NCBI GenBank assembly: GCA_047967505.1
Contig: CM106538.1
Length of the DNA stretch: 64,000 nucleotides
Direction: 5' to 3' (one strand)
DNA from: Dipteris shenzhenensis
Lineage: Eukaryota; Polypodiophyta; Polypodiopsida; Gleicheniales
Below are positions 11,834-21,142 of this stretch, in pieces. Every line of letters begins with the position of its first letter. Position 1 is the stretch's first letter. Below the pieces are notes generated by a model. The model was not told the DNA's origin. It ran no database searches and saw only the letters and a program-made list of their open reading frames with translations. The position numbers were made by a program, and so were the translations under genes.

Positions 11834-12361
11834 TCACACCCCTTTAATGGGAATGTCCTTCCTCTGCATCAAACCAAGAGCTAGTCGGTGTTTCTCGAAT
11901 AGCTCTTTACCGAGTGGTTTGGTAAAGATGTCTGCAACATTTTCTTTGCTATCACAATGCTGCAGTGTGATGTCACCAAGTAACACTCTTTCTCTAATGA
12001 AGTGCTCTCTGACATCAATGTGCTTTGTTCTGGAGTGATATACTGGATTTTTGGCCAATGCTTGAGCCGATTGATTATCACAGTATATTGTTGTTGGCTT
12101 TGACTCATCAAAGTAATCTGTTTTTGACAATAGTCTTCTGAGCCATATAGCCTCACATGCACCTATAGTGAGTGCTCTATATTCCGCTTCAGTCGAAGAC
12201 AAAGAAACAGTTGGCTGTTTGTTTGACAACCATGATATAGCACCTTGACCAAGGAAAAATGCATATCCCTGTGTCGATCTCCTGGTCTCATGATCTCCAG
12301 CATAGTCACTATCATAGTATCCATGCAACCGTGGATGACTTCCTCTGTATTCTATCCCAAA
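11834..12361 (-). pseudogene. Family B RNase H domain
   Basis: A 164-residue open frame begins [20 protein letters not shown] and contains [43 protein letters not shown] and FHSRTKHID-type residues ([15 protein letters not shown]). The acidic RNase H residues in D-S-D-Y-A-G, S-S-T-E-A-E and Y-C-D-N are visible. It should be continuous with RT but is separated by a TAG at 12362-12364. It removes the RNA strand during replication of the element. Confidence 0.9.
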
Positions 12362-13234
12362 CTATCTTGTACCTCTGATGTATCTCAAGACTCTTTTGGC
12401 TGCATTCCAGTGAGACTGTTTTGGATTTGCCATAAACTGTGCTAGTGAGCTTACTGCATAACAAATATCTAGCCGTGTGATTGTCAGATATATAAGAGAT
12501 CCAATGAGTTGCCTGTAGTATCTATCATTGATTGTAGGATTTTCTGAATCTTTAGTAAGTTTCAAACTCTGTTCCATGGGAGTGGCTGCAATCTTGCAAT
12601 CTGCCATATGAAACTTCTTCAAGAGACTGTCAACATATTTGAGCTGACTCATGAATGTGCTATCTAAATCTCTCCAGAACTCAATTCCAAGACAATAGTG
12701 CATAAGTCCAAGATCTTTCATGTCGAACTTTGCAGATAAGTCTTGTTTTAGTTTTCTAATGAAGCTATCCTTGCTTCCTGTCACAATCAGATCATCTACG
12801 TACAAAAGTGTAATAGTAATATCTTCCCCTTGAACTTTGTAGTAGAGAGTATGATCTGCATTGGACTTCATGTATCCCAGATCAAAAAAATACTTGTCAA
12901 TTCTGCTGTACCAACTTCTGGGTGCTTGCTTTAAGCCATAGAGACTTTTCTTGAGATGGCAAACCTTGTTCTCCTTTCCTGGTTCAACATAACCGGCTAG
13001 TTGTTGCATGTAGACTTCCTCGTCTAGATAACCATTGAGAAATGCATTTTTGACATCTAGCTGATACACGTTCCATTTACTGAGTGTTGCTAGTGATATC
13101 AAGAACCGTATGGAATCCATCTTTGCTACTGGAGCATAAGTCTCATCATAATCTTGGCCATATTGTTGTGCAAATCCTTTTGCAACTAATCTGGCTTTGT
13201 ATCTCTGAATACTGCCATCTAGATTGTACTTCAC
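12362..13234 (-). pseudogene. Family B reverse transcriptase domain
   Basis: The 290-codon open frame covers most of the copia RT domain. It contains [56 protein letters not shown] (catalytic YVDD at about 12791-12802), FDMKDLGLMHYCLG and the LIGSLIYLTITRLDICYAV segment. The catalytic residues are intact. The 3' end is a TAG, probably replacing a CAG, and the 5' end is joined to the integrase frame only through a short stretch in another frame (13255-13455), so translation would need two frameshifts. Confidence 0.92.
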
Positions 13235-13324
13235 TTTGTATACCCATTTGTTGGCTATGGCCTTCTTTCCTGGTGGAAGGTCGCATAATTCCCAGTGTTA
13301 TTTTTATACAAAGCATCCATTTCT

Positions 13325-15631
13325 TCATTCATAGCAGTTTGCCATTCTGGCTTGTCTACTGCGTCTTCGAAGTACACTGGCTCTTCTGTAGCCATGATGG
13401 TAGTCATAAGAGCATAGTTGGTGGTTTCCACCTGAATTGCTTTGCCTTTCTGCATATGTCAATCTGGCTGGTGGTCTGCTTTCCCTAGTAGACCGTCTGA
13501 GCTGCTGTGGCGCTGCTTGGGGTGTTGCTGGCAATTCTTGCTCTTCTTCATCAACCTGTTCTGTAGGTGACTGTGAAGTCAATGCTTCTATCTCCTGTGT
13601 AGGTGAGGTTTTCCATTCTGATTCCTCATCAAAGATTACATCTCTGGAGATAATGACTTTGCGGTTGATGGGATCATACAATTTGTATGCTTTGCTTTCT
13701 TCACTGTAGCCAACCATGATGCATTTGCGTGACTTCGCATCCAATTTCCTGCGATGATCATCATGTATGTGGGCATATGCTATGCAACCAAAGATGCGGA
13801 GATGCCCAATGCGTGGCTTGTGTCCAGTGAATGCTTCATAAGGAGTCATACCTTGTATTGGTTCGGTAGGAAGCCGATTAAGCAAGTAGTTAGCTGTAGC
13901 TATTGCTTCTGCCCAATACTGATTCGGAAGATGCTTTTCACTAAGCATTGCTCTAGCACTGTCTGCTAAAGTCCCATTCTTCCTTTCAGCTCTTGCATTT
14001 TGCTGAGGAGTATCTGCACATGTGAATTGTCTTCGAATGCCATGATTTTTGCAAAAGTTCATGAATGCTGAAGACATGTATTCACCTCCTCTGTCTGATC
14101 TCATGACCTTAATCTTTCTGCCTGTTTGGTTTTCTACCATGGCTTTGAATTCTTGAAATCTGGCAAACACTTCAGATTTCTCTTTCAGAAAGTAGACCCA
14201 ACAATATCTATTGTAGTCATCGATGAAGGTCAAGTAATAAAGTGAACCATTGATGCTGCGGGTCTGGGCATAATCCCATACATCTGTATGAATCAAATCA
14301 AGAATACATCGTGCACGAGAGGTACTTCTGACAAAGTTGGTTCGCTTTTGTTTGCCGAAGCAGCATGCTTCACAAACTTTTCCAAGAAACTGTAGCTTTG
14401 GAATCCCAATTGCCATATTCTGATTCCTTAGATCTAACAAGTACTTGAAGTTGACATGACCATATCTCTTGTGCCATTTTGCAGATAGTGGCATCTGTTG
14501 CATTTGAGCTAACATGGCATGCTTATCTGGTACTGTAGCTAGCATCCTGTATAAGCGTCCTTCCTTGACACCTTTTGCTACTAGCTGACCTCTTTTGGAT
14601 TTGTCTCTGATAGTGCATTCATCACCGTCGAAGATGACTTTGTAGTTGTGTTCCGTCATTTGCCCTACTGACAAAAGGTTCTTGCTGAGCTTTGAAACAT
14701 AGAGCACATCTTTGACTAATCCTTTTGTACCAGTGAAATTGTTCATAGGGATAACCCCTGTCCCTTGAACCGGATTCGGTGTATTGTCTGCTGTGTAGAT
14801 GACATTATTTTGTCCTTCTAATGGCTTCATTTCTGTGAACCATTCCTGATGATTTGTCATATGAGATGATGCACCGCTGTCGATGTACCAAGGATCTTGT
14901 TCCACTTGGTCGACTTGATAGCTGAAATCTTCTTTGGGATTGAAATCAGTGTCTAGGTGCATTGTATCAGTCTGATGCAATTCCTCACTTGCAAGAAACA
15001 TATTTCCATGTTCATTTGCGAAATGACTGTGACTAGAATGTCCACCACGATGATTTCCTCTTCCTCGGGAATTCCCTCGATTACTGCTGGATTGACCGCC
15101 TTGGTCATATTGCTTCTTGCGGCAATCTCTTTCATAGTGTCCAAACTTGTGACAATAGTTGCATTGAATGTTTGACACATTGGTGGATGCATTCCCTCGT
15201 CCTTGGAATCTTCCTCGGTTGGAATGATTTCCTCTTTGCTGATTTTGGTGTTGTTGAGGATGATGCTGATGCTGATGCTGATTTTGACTTTGTTGATGAT
15301 GACCACTTTTCTGATATGATCCACCTCTGTTTCTGCCTTTGCCTCTGCTTCTGTCTGAAGCTGTGAATGCCTGATCATTAGAATGACCTTTATGTGCTTG
15401 AATGGCCTGAGTCCTGAGTTCTTCACTAAGTAGAACTGACTGAAGTTCTTCCAGTGTTGGAATTTGCCGTTGGATGGCAATACTCTGGACTAGATTCTCA
15501 TATCCTTTTCCTAGTCCATTCAGGATTACTTGAACCATTTCTGCGGGATTCATAGTCTCTCCTCTCTCCTGCTGCTGCAAGTTGATTGTTGTAGTCTTTG
15601 ATGCGGAGTACATAAGCATGACCGGTTTCAC
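13325..15631 (-). pseudogene. Family B gag C-terminus, protease and integrase (768 codons open)
   Basis: From right to left, a gag segment with LNGLGKGYENLVQSI is followed by a Gln/His-rich stretch and zinc knuckle CNYCHKFGHYERDC at about residues 155-170. Protease has WYIDSGASSHMT at about residue 247. Integrase has the HHCC finger (HKRYGHVNFKY and CEACCFGKQ) and the DDE core in LIHTDVW, MRSDRGGEYMS (about residue 510) and TPQQNARAERKNG. The last departs from the usual TPQQNGVAERKN. The chromodomain-like C-terminal linker reaches VIISRDVIFDEES. It ends at a TGA after a frameshift near 13.44 kb. It is the best-preserved polyprotein piece in the nested element. Confidence 0.93.
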
Positions 15632-16060
15632 TGCTGTTGCGGAAACTCTGGTTGATCTGGTTTCTCAAGGTGAGAATCCTGGATGTGTTCTTGGACTCGT
15701 AGAGAGCTGCGAACATATCCCATGCTTCTTTTGATGTCTTGACTGTGTTGAGCTATCCTAGCATGACATCTTGCACATTCTACTTGATCAGGTGATAGGC
15801 ATACTTGTCTTTCTTATCCCATTCTGCTTGAGCTATTCTGCTTGAGCTCGGGCAATGGCAGGATCTGCTACTGGTGTGGAAACTGATGGTGTAGATGTAG
15901 ATCCCATTGTAGATTCCGTTGCTGGTGCTGTGACAACAGATGGAGTAGAGCTACTGGTGGCTGGATCGGCCAATGGTCTAGGTATAGATCCATCGACATA
16001 CTCCCATTTGTCCTGAAGCACAAGAATGGTCTCCATTCGGTATTTCCATGTACCGTAATT
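15632..16060 (-). pseudogene. Family B gag N-terminal part, 5' deleted
   Basis: The frame continues upstream through KEAWDMFAALYESKNTSRI and a Ser/Thr/Pro-rich insert to KYRMETILVLQDKWEYVDG at the truncated start. It contains TAG codons at 15753-15755 and 15780-15782 at positions where the family expects Gln (LGQLNTV, IKQNVQ), plus a small 14-bp duplication near 15838. The gag start codon is missing because gag is fused into the LTR at 16061. Confidence 0.8.
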
Positions 16061-16294
16061 GGAGAAGAGTGGAGATGAGGAGAGAGGGCACAGCTAGAGA
16101 GCACATCACAAATGACTAACTCTACACTAGATTTAGTTGAAAAAATAGAATATATACAAACCCTTTTAGGGTTAGGGTTAGGGGATCTAACCCTTTCCTT
16201 TATAGCACTCTATAAGGTTAGTGCTATGCACATATGATCACGTGATGGTGCTATGCACACATGATCACATGATGTTGAGCGTGAACTCTCAACA
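16061..16294 (-). repeat. Family B 5' LTR (truncated, 234 bp)
   Basis: It aligns without gaps to 11512-11745 with four substitutions. The first 23 bases of the + strand LTR are absent because gag is fused here, so the primer-binding junction is gone. The outer end ctctcaaca abuts the target duplication gcaca at 16295-16299. Confidence 0.9.
16149..16185 (-). promoter_or_regulatory. Predicted LTR promoter: telo-box repeats beside a TATA box
   Basis: On the minus strand the 5' LTR reads CCCTAACCCTAACCCTAAAA followed about 10 bases later by TATATATTC. The first part is two to three plant telomere-type units (telo-box, AAACCCTAA-like), which in plant promoters can act as transcription-factor sites. 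The second part is a TATA box. The same arrangement is in the 3' LTR at 11599-11635. Function is inferred. Confidence 0.55.
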
Positions 16295-17282
16295 GCACAT
16301 ACCTAATGTGTTCTTTCCACAAAGAAAAGTTCGTCCCATCAAACTTTTTAATGCTGAAAAACTCATTTTCAGACATAAAAGACGATGCCATGATGCAAAT
16401 AAAGCAAAATCACAAATGCTAGTGCCTGCAAGAAGGAATCACACCAAATACCAGGTGCACCCAAATATGTATGCCGCAATGGAGGGAAATATCACCAAAA
16501 ACTCGAAGGATCAAAGGCTAAAAGCATAAAAAAATACAACTAACTCATGTGCATATACTATGCATCCATATGAGCAAATCTAGCCCAAAAGAAAACGTCA
16601 ACCTGCAATGACAATGGCAAACTCAATGCCAACAAGAGCCAAATGCGCCAAGCATAAATATCATCCATGGGCATAAGCATCAATAATGTCCCATCCAAGA
16701 GAGCATATCACTATTAGTGCATCAACTGCAATGTGTCAAAGCTATCCTTGAGCATAAAATAGCATGTGTGTGCTAAACGTCTATCAATAAAGCAGCCTAC
16801 AAGGCAATCTTGGCCTATCAGTGCATCCAAAAAGGATTGCAATTTGCATCCAAATGTCCTGTAAAGCATCCACTACAACCCAATACACACCACAAATGAG
16901 CGCACATGGCTTAAACTGGAACTAGAGTGATTTGCATAAGGTATGCTCAAAATCATGGCCTCAAGGCAATGGTCGATACTGTAAAGAAAATATAATATTT
17001 CTCATAAACATGAATGTTACTGCATATCTAGACTCAGTGATGCAATTTGAACATTTCTCCTTTCTATCGCAACTCCAAAATCTTATCCGGTGAGAGAGTA
17101 AAAGCCAGGCAACCATTGCAATTGACTTGAAATTGAACCTTTGAATGATTTTCTAACAGAGAGAAAAAGGAGACAATTTGATGCCTCAAAGAGATAGAGC
17201 TTCTCCAAATCTCCAATGAGATCATGCAAGAATTGACAGGTAGGGATATTCGAACCTCCGGAATGCAATGGAACAGACGGTT
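16295..17282 (-). pseudogene. Family A gag start and leader, first copy
   Basis: Right of the nested element the family A gag start resumes. Reading leftward, the ATG at about 16390 (RC of gccat) leads toward SKNEFFSIKKF-type sequence before the insertion point. To the right lies the untranslated leader, rich in tgcatcc/aagcatc phrases, matching 18740-19500 and 50900-51700. The match ends abruptly at about 17282 in the phrase gcaatggaacagacggtttt, where family A protease-side sequence restarts. Confidence 0.75.
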
Positions 17283-18736
17283 TTAGTCAAAAAAACTCAA
17301 ATGCAGCACATAACCCAAACGGCATAAGAGTTTCATTCCATTATGGCTCATGTGCCCCAACCTGCAATGCCACAAAGAAGTACTTGGATGCTCGGTTATT
17401 GCAAGAACATGATCAGACACCCCTGATACGTGTAAGGATACAATGTCCCACACTTGGCACCCCTTGCCAAAACCATAGAGCCCTTTTGAATTTTCCAAAT
17501 CTGAAAGCCAAACGTGGTCTGAAAACCAGCATCATCTAGCTAACCCATTGAAATAAGACTCTTAGTCAGTTTAGGCACATGTCTCATATTTTTCAAAACA
17601 AATGCAGACCATTTGCAAAAGAAACTTTATGTCACGTGCTCCCACTATGTCACATGCATAGTTATTTCCAAGATGCACACAACCTGTCTTTCCATTGTCA
17701 TACGTGGAGAACCATTCCCTATGGGGAGTAACATGGAATGAAGCACTAGAATCCAAAATCCAATCCTGAGAATATGCATCATCTGAAGTGGTAAGCAAGT
17801 CTGCAGGTAGACTAGACATGAAGAGAATGTCATTGTCACTATCATCATGACTACATTAATCTCCTCGATCTTCATCTTTCCTTTGTCCTCCCTTGAACTC
17901 TCTTCCTTCTTATTTGCACCCCAATTTGCATTCGTTTTCTTATCCTTTTTCTCTCTTTTCAGCTTTTAGCAATCCTTTTTCATGTGGCCCTTCTTGCCAC
18001 AGTGGTAACACCCAATGTTTCGTGCCCTGGATTTGCTATGAGACTTCCCTCTTTCTTGGGACTTCCCCTTGAACTGTGATTTGCCCCTTTGCACATTTAA
18101 GGCTGCATCCTGCTTGTTGCCATCCATAGACTTCCATCTAATCTCCTCGGCCAACAAGCTACCCACAACCTCATCAAACTTTAGTACTCCGCCAGGTGCA
18201 AAGTTACTGATAGATGTACGGAAGGTATCCCATGAGGATGGCAATGAACATAAGAGAAATATTGCCTTAGTCTCCACATCAAAATTCATCGTCTGAGCCT
18301 GAAGCTGGCTGAAAATAATATTGAATTCATTCAAGTGAGAAGCAATGGAGACCTCTTCCTTCATCTATAGCTCAAACAAGCTCTTCATGAGGTAAACTTT
18401 ATTAGAGGCAGTTTCCTTCTCATAAGTGGCACATAATTTCTTCCACAAATCTTCCGTAGTCTGCTCATTTACTACTATGAAATAAATTGACTCTGCAAGA
18501 TGAAGTCTAATAGTAGACTTTGCTAATGCATCCAACTCATTCCAATCATCCTCAGACATATCCGCAGGCTTAGCTTCAATCCCTACCAAGGGTTTAATCT
18601 GCTTCTTTTGAATAAGCACATCCCTTATCTGTTCTTTCCACAAAGAAAAGTTTGTCCCATCGAACTTTTCAATGCTAAACAACTCCTTTTCAAACATGGA
18701 AGAGGATGCCATGATATAAATGAAACAAAATCCCAA
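17283..18736 (-). pseudogene. Family A second copy: pre-integrase, protease and gag
   Basis: This block repeats the 10.2-11.5 kb and 48.8-50.9 kb coding. From right to left, gag starts SSSMFEKELFSIEKFDGTNF and continues QIRDVLIQKKQIKPLVG, with an intact CAG (Gln) at 18599-18601 where two sister copies have TAG. The gag core is at 17966-18364, with LRTSISNF-type sequence and zinc knuckle CYHCGKKGHMKKDC. Protease reads DSSASFHVTPHREWF near 17710-17755, again DSS and not DSG. The pre-integrase piece around 17283-17500 includes HCRLGHMSHNGMKLL. Frames are broken by small shifts. Confidence 0.88.
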
Positions 18737-20056
18737 ATGCTAGTACCTCCAAGAGAGAAATCACACCAAATACTAGATGCACCCAATATGTATGCCTTAA
18801 TAAAGGATAGTGTTACCAAAACTCAAAGCTCAAAGCATCAAAAAATGCATCTGACTCATGTGCATATACTATGCATCCATATGAGCAAATCTGGCCCAAA
18901 AGAAAATGTCAACCCATAATGACAAAACACTGGCAAATATAACGCCAATAAGAGCCAAGTGCCTCAAGCATAATCATCGTCCATGGGCATAAGCATCAAT
19001 AATGTCTTATCTAAGAGATCATAACACAACATGTGCATCCACCACAATATGTCAAAGCTGTCCCTTAGCATAAACTAGCATCTGTGTGCTAAACATCCAT
19101 CAATAAAGCATCCCACAAGGTAATCTGGGCCTATCAGTGCATCCAACAAGGATCACAATGCATCCAAATGGCCTGTAAAGCATTCATTGCAACCCAATGT
19201 AAACCACAAATGAGTGCACATGGCTCAGACTACAACCAAAGTGATCTACATAAGATATATCTAAGAAATCACTACCCCACGGCAATGACTGCTAGTGAAA
19301 ATAGAACCTGGGATGTCTCAAAAAATGGGGCATCACTGCATAATCGAACTCAGCAAGACAATCTGCAAATATCTCTCTTCTACCACAACTCCAAAATCTC
19401 ATCCAAGGATGGAGTAAGAGCTAGTCAACCCTTGCATTTCTTTGCAAAAATGAACCTTAGGAAACTTAACCTTAGCCAAAATGCCACATGGCAACAATCA
19501 ATGAGAAGGTCTTAGAAACTTTGAGAAATTTCCTTCAAAGAGACGATGGAAAAACATAGAGAATCACAACTCCCTCGATTCTTCACGGAATAGCAAGCAG
19601 CTTTGTAGGCATATGTTTCAAGCGGTCCCAGATCCAACGGGATAGACAGCCCTGCAAATGGAGGCCCGGATGTTGAGTTTCCACTCACACAAGAAATGAC
19701 GGAATGAAGACGTTGGAGTAGACAGAGCTTCACTACAGCTTCAGAACTTCACAGAATTGGAAGTAGCTTCACAGGTAGAAGTTTTGGACTGCTATGAATC
19801 CACTGGGAGTGTCTAATCTACAAATGGTGGCTTGGATATCGAGATCCAACACACAAAATCCGTGCAAGAAATTGAATTTTGTCACTTTTTGCAGGAGCTG
19901 TAACTTTTCACTGAAAACTCGAATGACAAAGATGTAAAAACAAAAAATGAAGTACTCAAAGTTTTCTACAACTTTGATTTAGATCTCAAGGCAAGATTCA
20001 GCTAGCAATAGACTTTGGGCTCCAGGCTCACACTCGAGCTCAACTAGAACACCCGT
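18737..20056 (-). other. Family A leader (5' untranslated region), second copy
   Basis: About 1.3 kb of non-coding sequence between gag and the primer site. It matches the leaders at 16.42-17.28, 50.9-52.3 and, inverted, 20.58-21.14 kb. The long leader is a shared family trait. No internal ORF of note was seen. Confidence 0.75.
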
Positions 20057-20068
20057 GCTCTGATACCA
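20057..20068 (-). promoter_or_regulatory. Primer-binding site (initiator Met-tRNA)
   Basis: The minus strand reads TGGTATCAGAGC, the exact complement of the initiator Met-tRNA 3' end used by most plant copia elements. It sits two bases from the LTR. Confidence 0.9.
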
Positions 20069-20070
20069 AT

Positions 20071-20170
20071 TGAGAGATCTCAACAATGGAATCTTCTATG
20101 TCATCCATATATATATGTGTTTGAGTATTGTACATAATTGGGGTTAAGGTATAGTGGCCTTTAACCCCCA
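20071..20170 (-). repeat. Family A 5' LTR with internal deletion
   Basis: It starts tgagagatctcaacaatgg and continues directly with aatcttctatgtcatcc, skipping about 75 bases present in 6683-6865. It ends ttaaccccca, lacking the last two bases of the usual terminus. The LTR partner at 6683 has no matching flank, so no target duplication is visible. Confidence 0.85.
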
Positions 20171-20381
20171 TAGATTTATCATCTGCATCTAGTTATCCTT
20201 GGATACTAAGTTCTTAATGTCCTTCCAATGAACACTAATAGGATGTAACCACTATGAGATAGTGTCTAGCAAGCATTGAGGAGGTCTAGTGGCCTAGGGC
20301 GTACAGACATGTAAGATAAAGGATTCTTTCATGGAAGGGTAACAGCCATTTATGGATAAGGGGAGTTAGAAAAATAGTTGT
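20171..20381. other. Spacer between two oppositely oriented family A LTRs
   Basis: About 210 bases with no recognised gene, lying between the minus-strand LTR ending at 20170 and the + strand LTR starting at 20382. Confidence 0.5.
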
Positions 20382-21142
20382 TGTGGGGGTTAAACGCCAC
20401 TGTACTTTAACCTCTGTTTGTACAATACTCAAATACATATATAAATGAATGATAAAGAAGATTAGGGTGTTCTGCAACCACCAAAACTTGTGTGTCTCTC
20501 TTTTGGATCTCCCTCTCTCTCACCCTCTTCCGATCTGTTTCCATTGAGAGCACACTCAAGTGGTATCAGAGCCCTAGTGGTCTATCTAATGCTTGTGAGT
20601 GGTCTACTAGCTGAGCCTGTGTGTGTGCCTAGAGCCTAGAGTATGCTATTGCAGCTCTGTGGGAGGATGGAGCAAGCTTGTGGGTGCTTGTTTGAGCTAC
20701 CCAAGTGGTATTGGAACCTTGTAGAAGCCTGTAAGTGGTTTTTGGAAGTCTATGGGTTGTTTTTGCAAGCTTGTAGGTGGTTTTGGAGCCAAAAGACGTT
20801 TTTTGATGATTCCCTTATTCCTCTTGACAACAACTAAGAGTCCAAAATGAACTGTAGGGGAAACCATTGCCTATTTTTGGTGTCCATTGCACTTTGGGAG
20901 TTTGAAAACCCCTTCATCCTTGAATTTGGGATCATTTTGGATTTTTGATTCACTGTCTCTGCTTCAACGTTTTTTTGCTAGTGTGTTGGAACTCAAGTTT
21001 GAAGAAATCATTCGTAGCTCTATCAGTTCCAATGGAATCAAGAGATCCGAAAACTTTTATCTTGCTCATCATTTGCACTCCGGTGGTATAGATTTGTTTG
21101 CAAAAAGGTTTTTTGGTCCGTGTGTTGGACCTGGTGATTGAA
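20382..21142 (+). mobile_element. Family A 5' end (LTR, primer site, leader) in + orientation
   Basis: A 177-bp LTR (20382-20558) starts tgtgggggttaaacg and ends gcacactca. It is the reverse complement of the other family A LTRs. After two bases comes the primer site tggtatcagagccc at 20561-20574, and then leader sequence matching, inverted, 51.7-52.3 kb. The match ends near 21142, so gag and everything downstream are missing. ORFs within it are leader sequence and not genes. Confidence 0.85.

Larger units (their letters stand above)
11489..16294 (-). mobile_element. Nested Ty1/copia element (family B), target duplication gcaca
   Basis: The element has two near-identical LTRs, a polypurine tract next to the 3' LTR, and RNase H, RT, integrase, protease and gag on the minus strand. 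The direct repeat gcaca at 11484-11488 and 16295-16299 flanks it, and removing the element restores family A gag. Over 234 aligned LTR bases I count four substitutions, so insertion is fairly recent. The 5' end is damaged. Gag at about codon 30 is fused directly into the 5' LTR at a ggagaagag stretch, removing the first 23 LTR bases (sense 3' end), the primer site, the leader and the gag start. With several frameshifts it cannot be autonomous. Confidence 0.92.
6683..20170 (-). mobile_element. Composite Ty1/copia element, family A (degenerate, interrupted)
   Basis: A minus-strand copia element begins with a 3' LTR at 6683-6865 and ends with a PBS and partial 5' LTR at 20057-20170. From left to right it contains RNase H, RT, integrase, protease and gag in the expected minus-strand order down to 11488. 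A younger copia (11489-16294) interrupts it inside the start of gag. The family A gag start and leader resume at 16295 but break off at 17282. At 17283 a second run of integrase N-terminus, protease and gag begins, followed by a second leader, a PBS and an LTR. The structure is therefore a fusion of two family A copies, probably by unequal or illegitimate recombination. I found no convincing target-site duplication at its outer ends. Confidence 0.75.

Noticed and set aside
20643-21141. + strand ORFs after the LTR at 20382
   Set aside because: They lie in the family A leader, which is non-coding in every copy.
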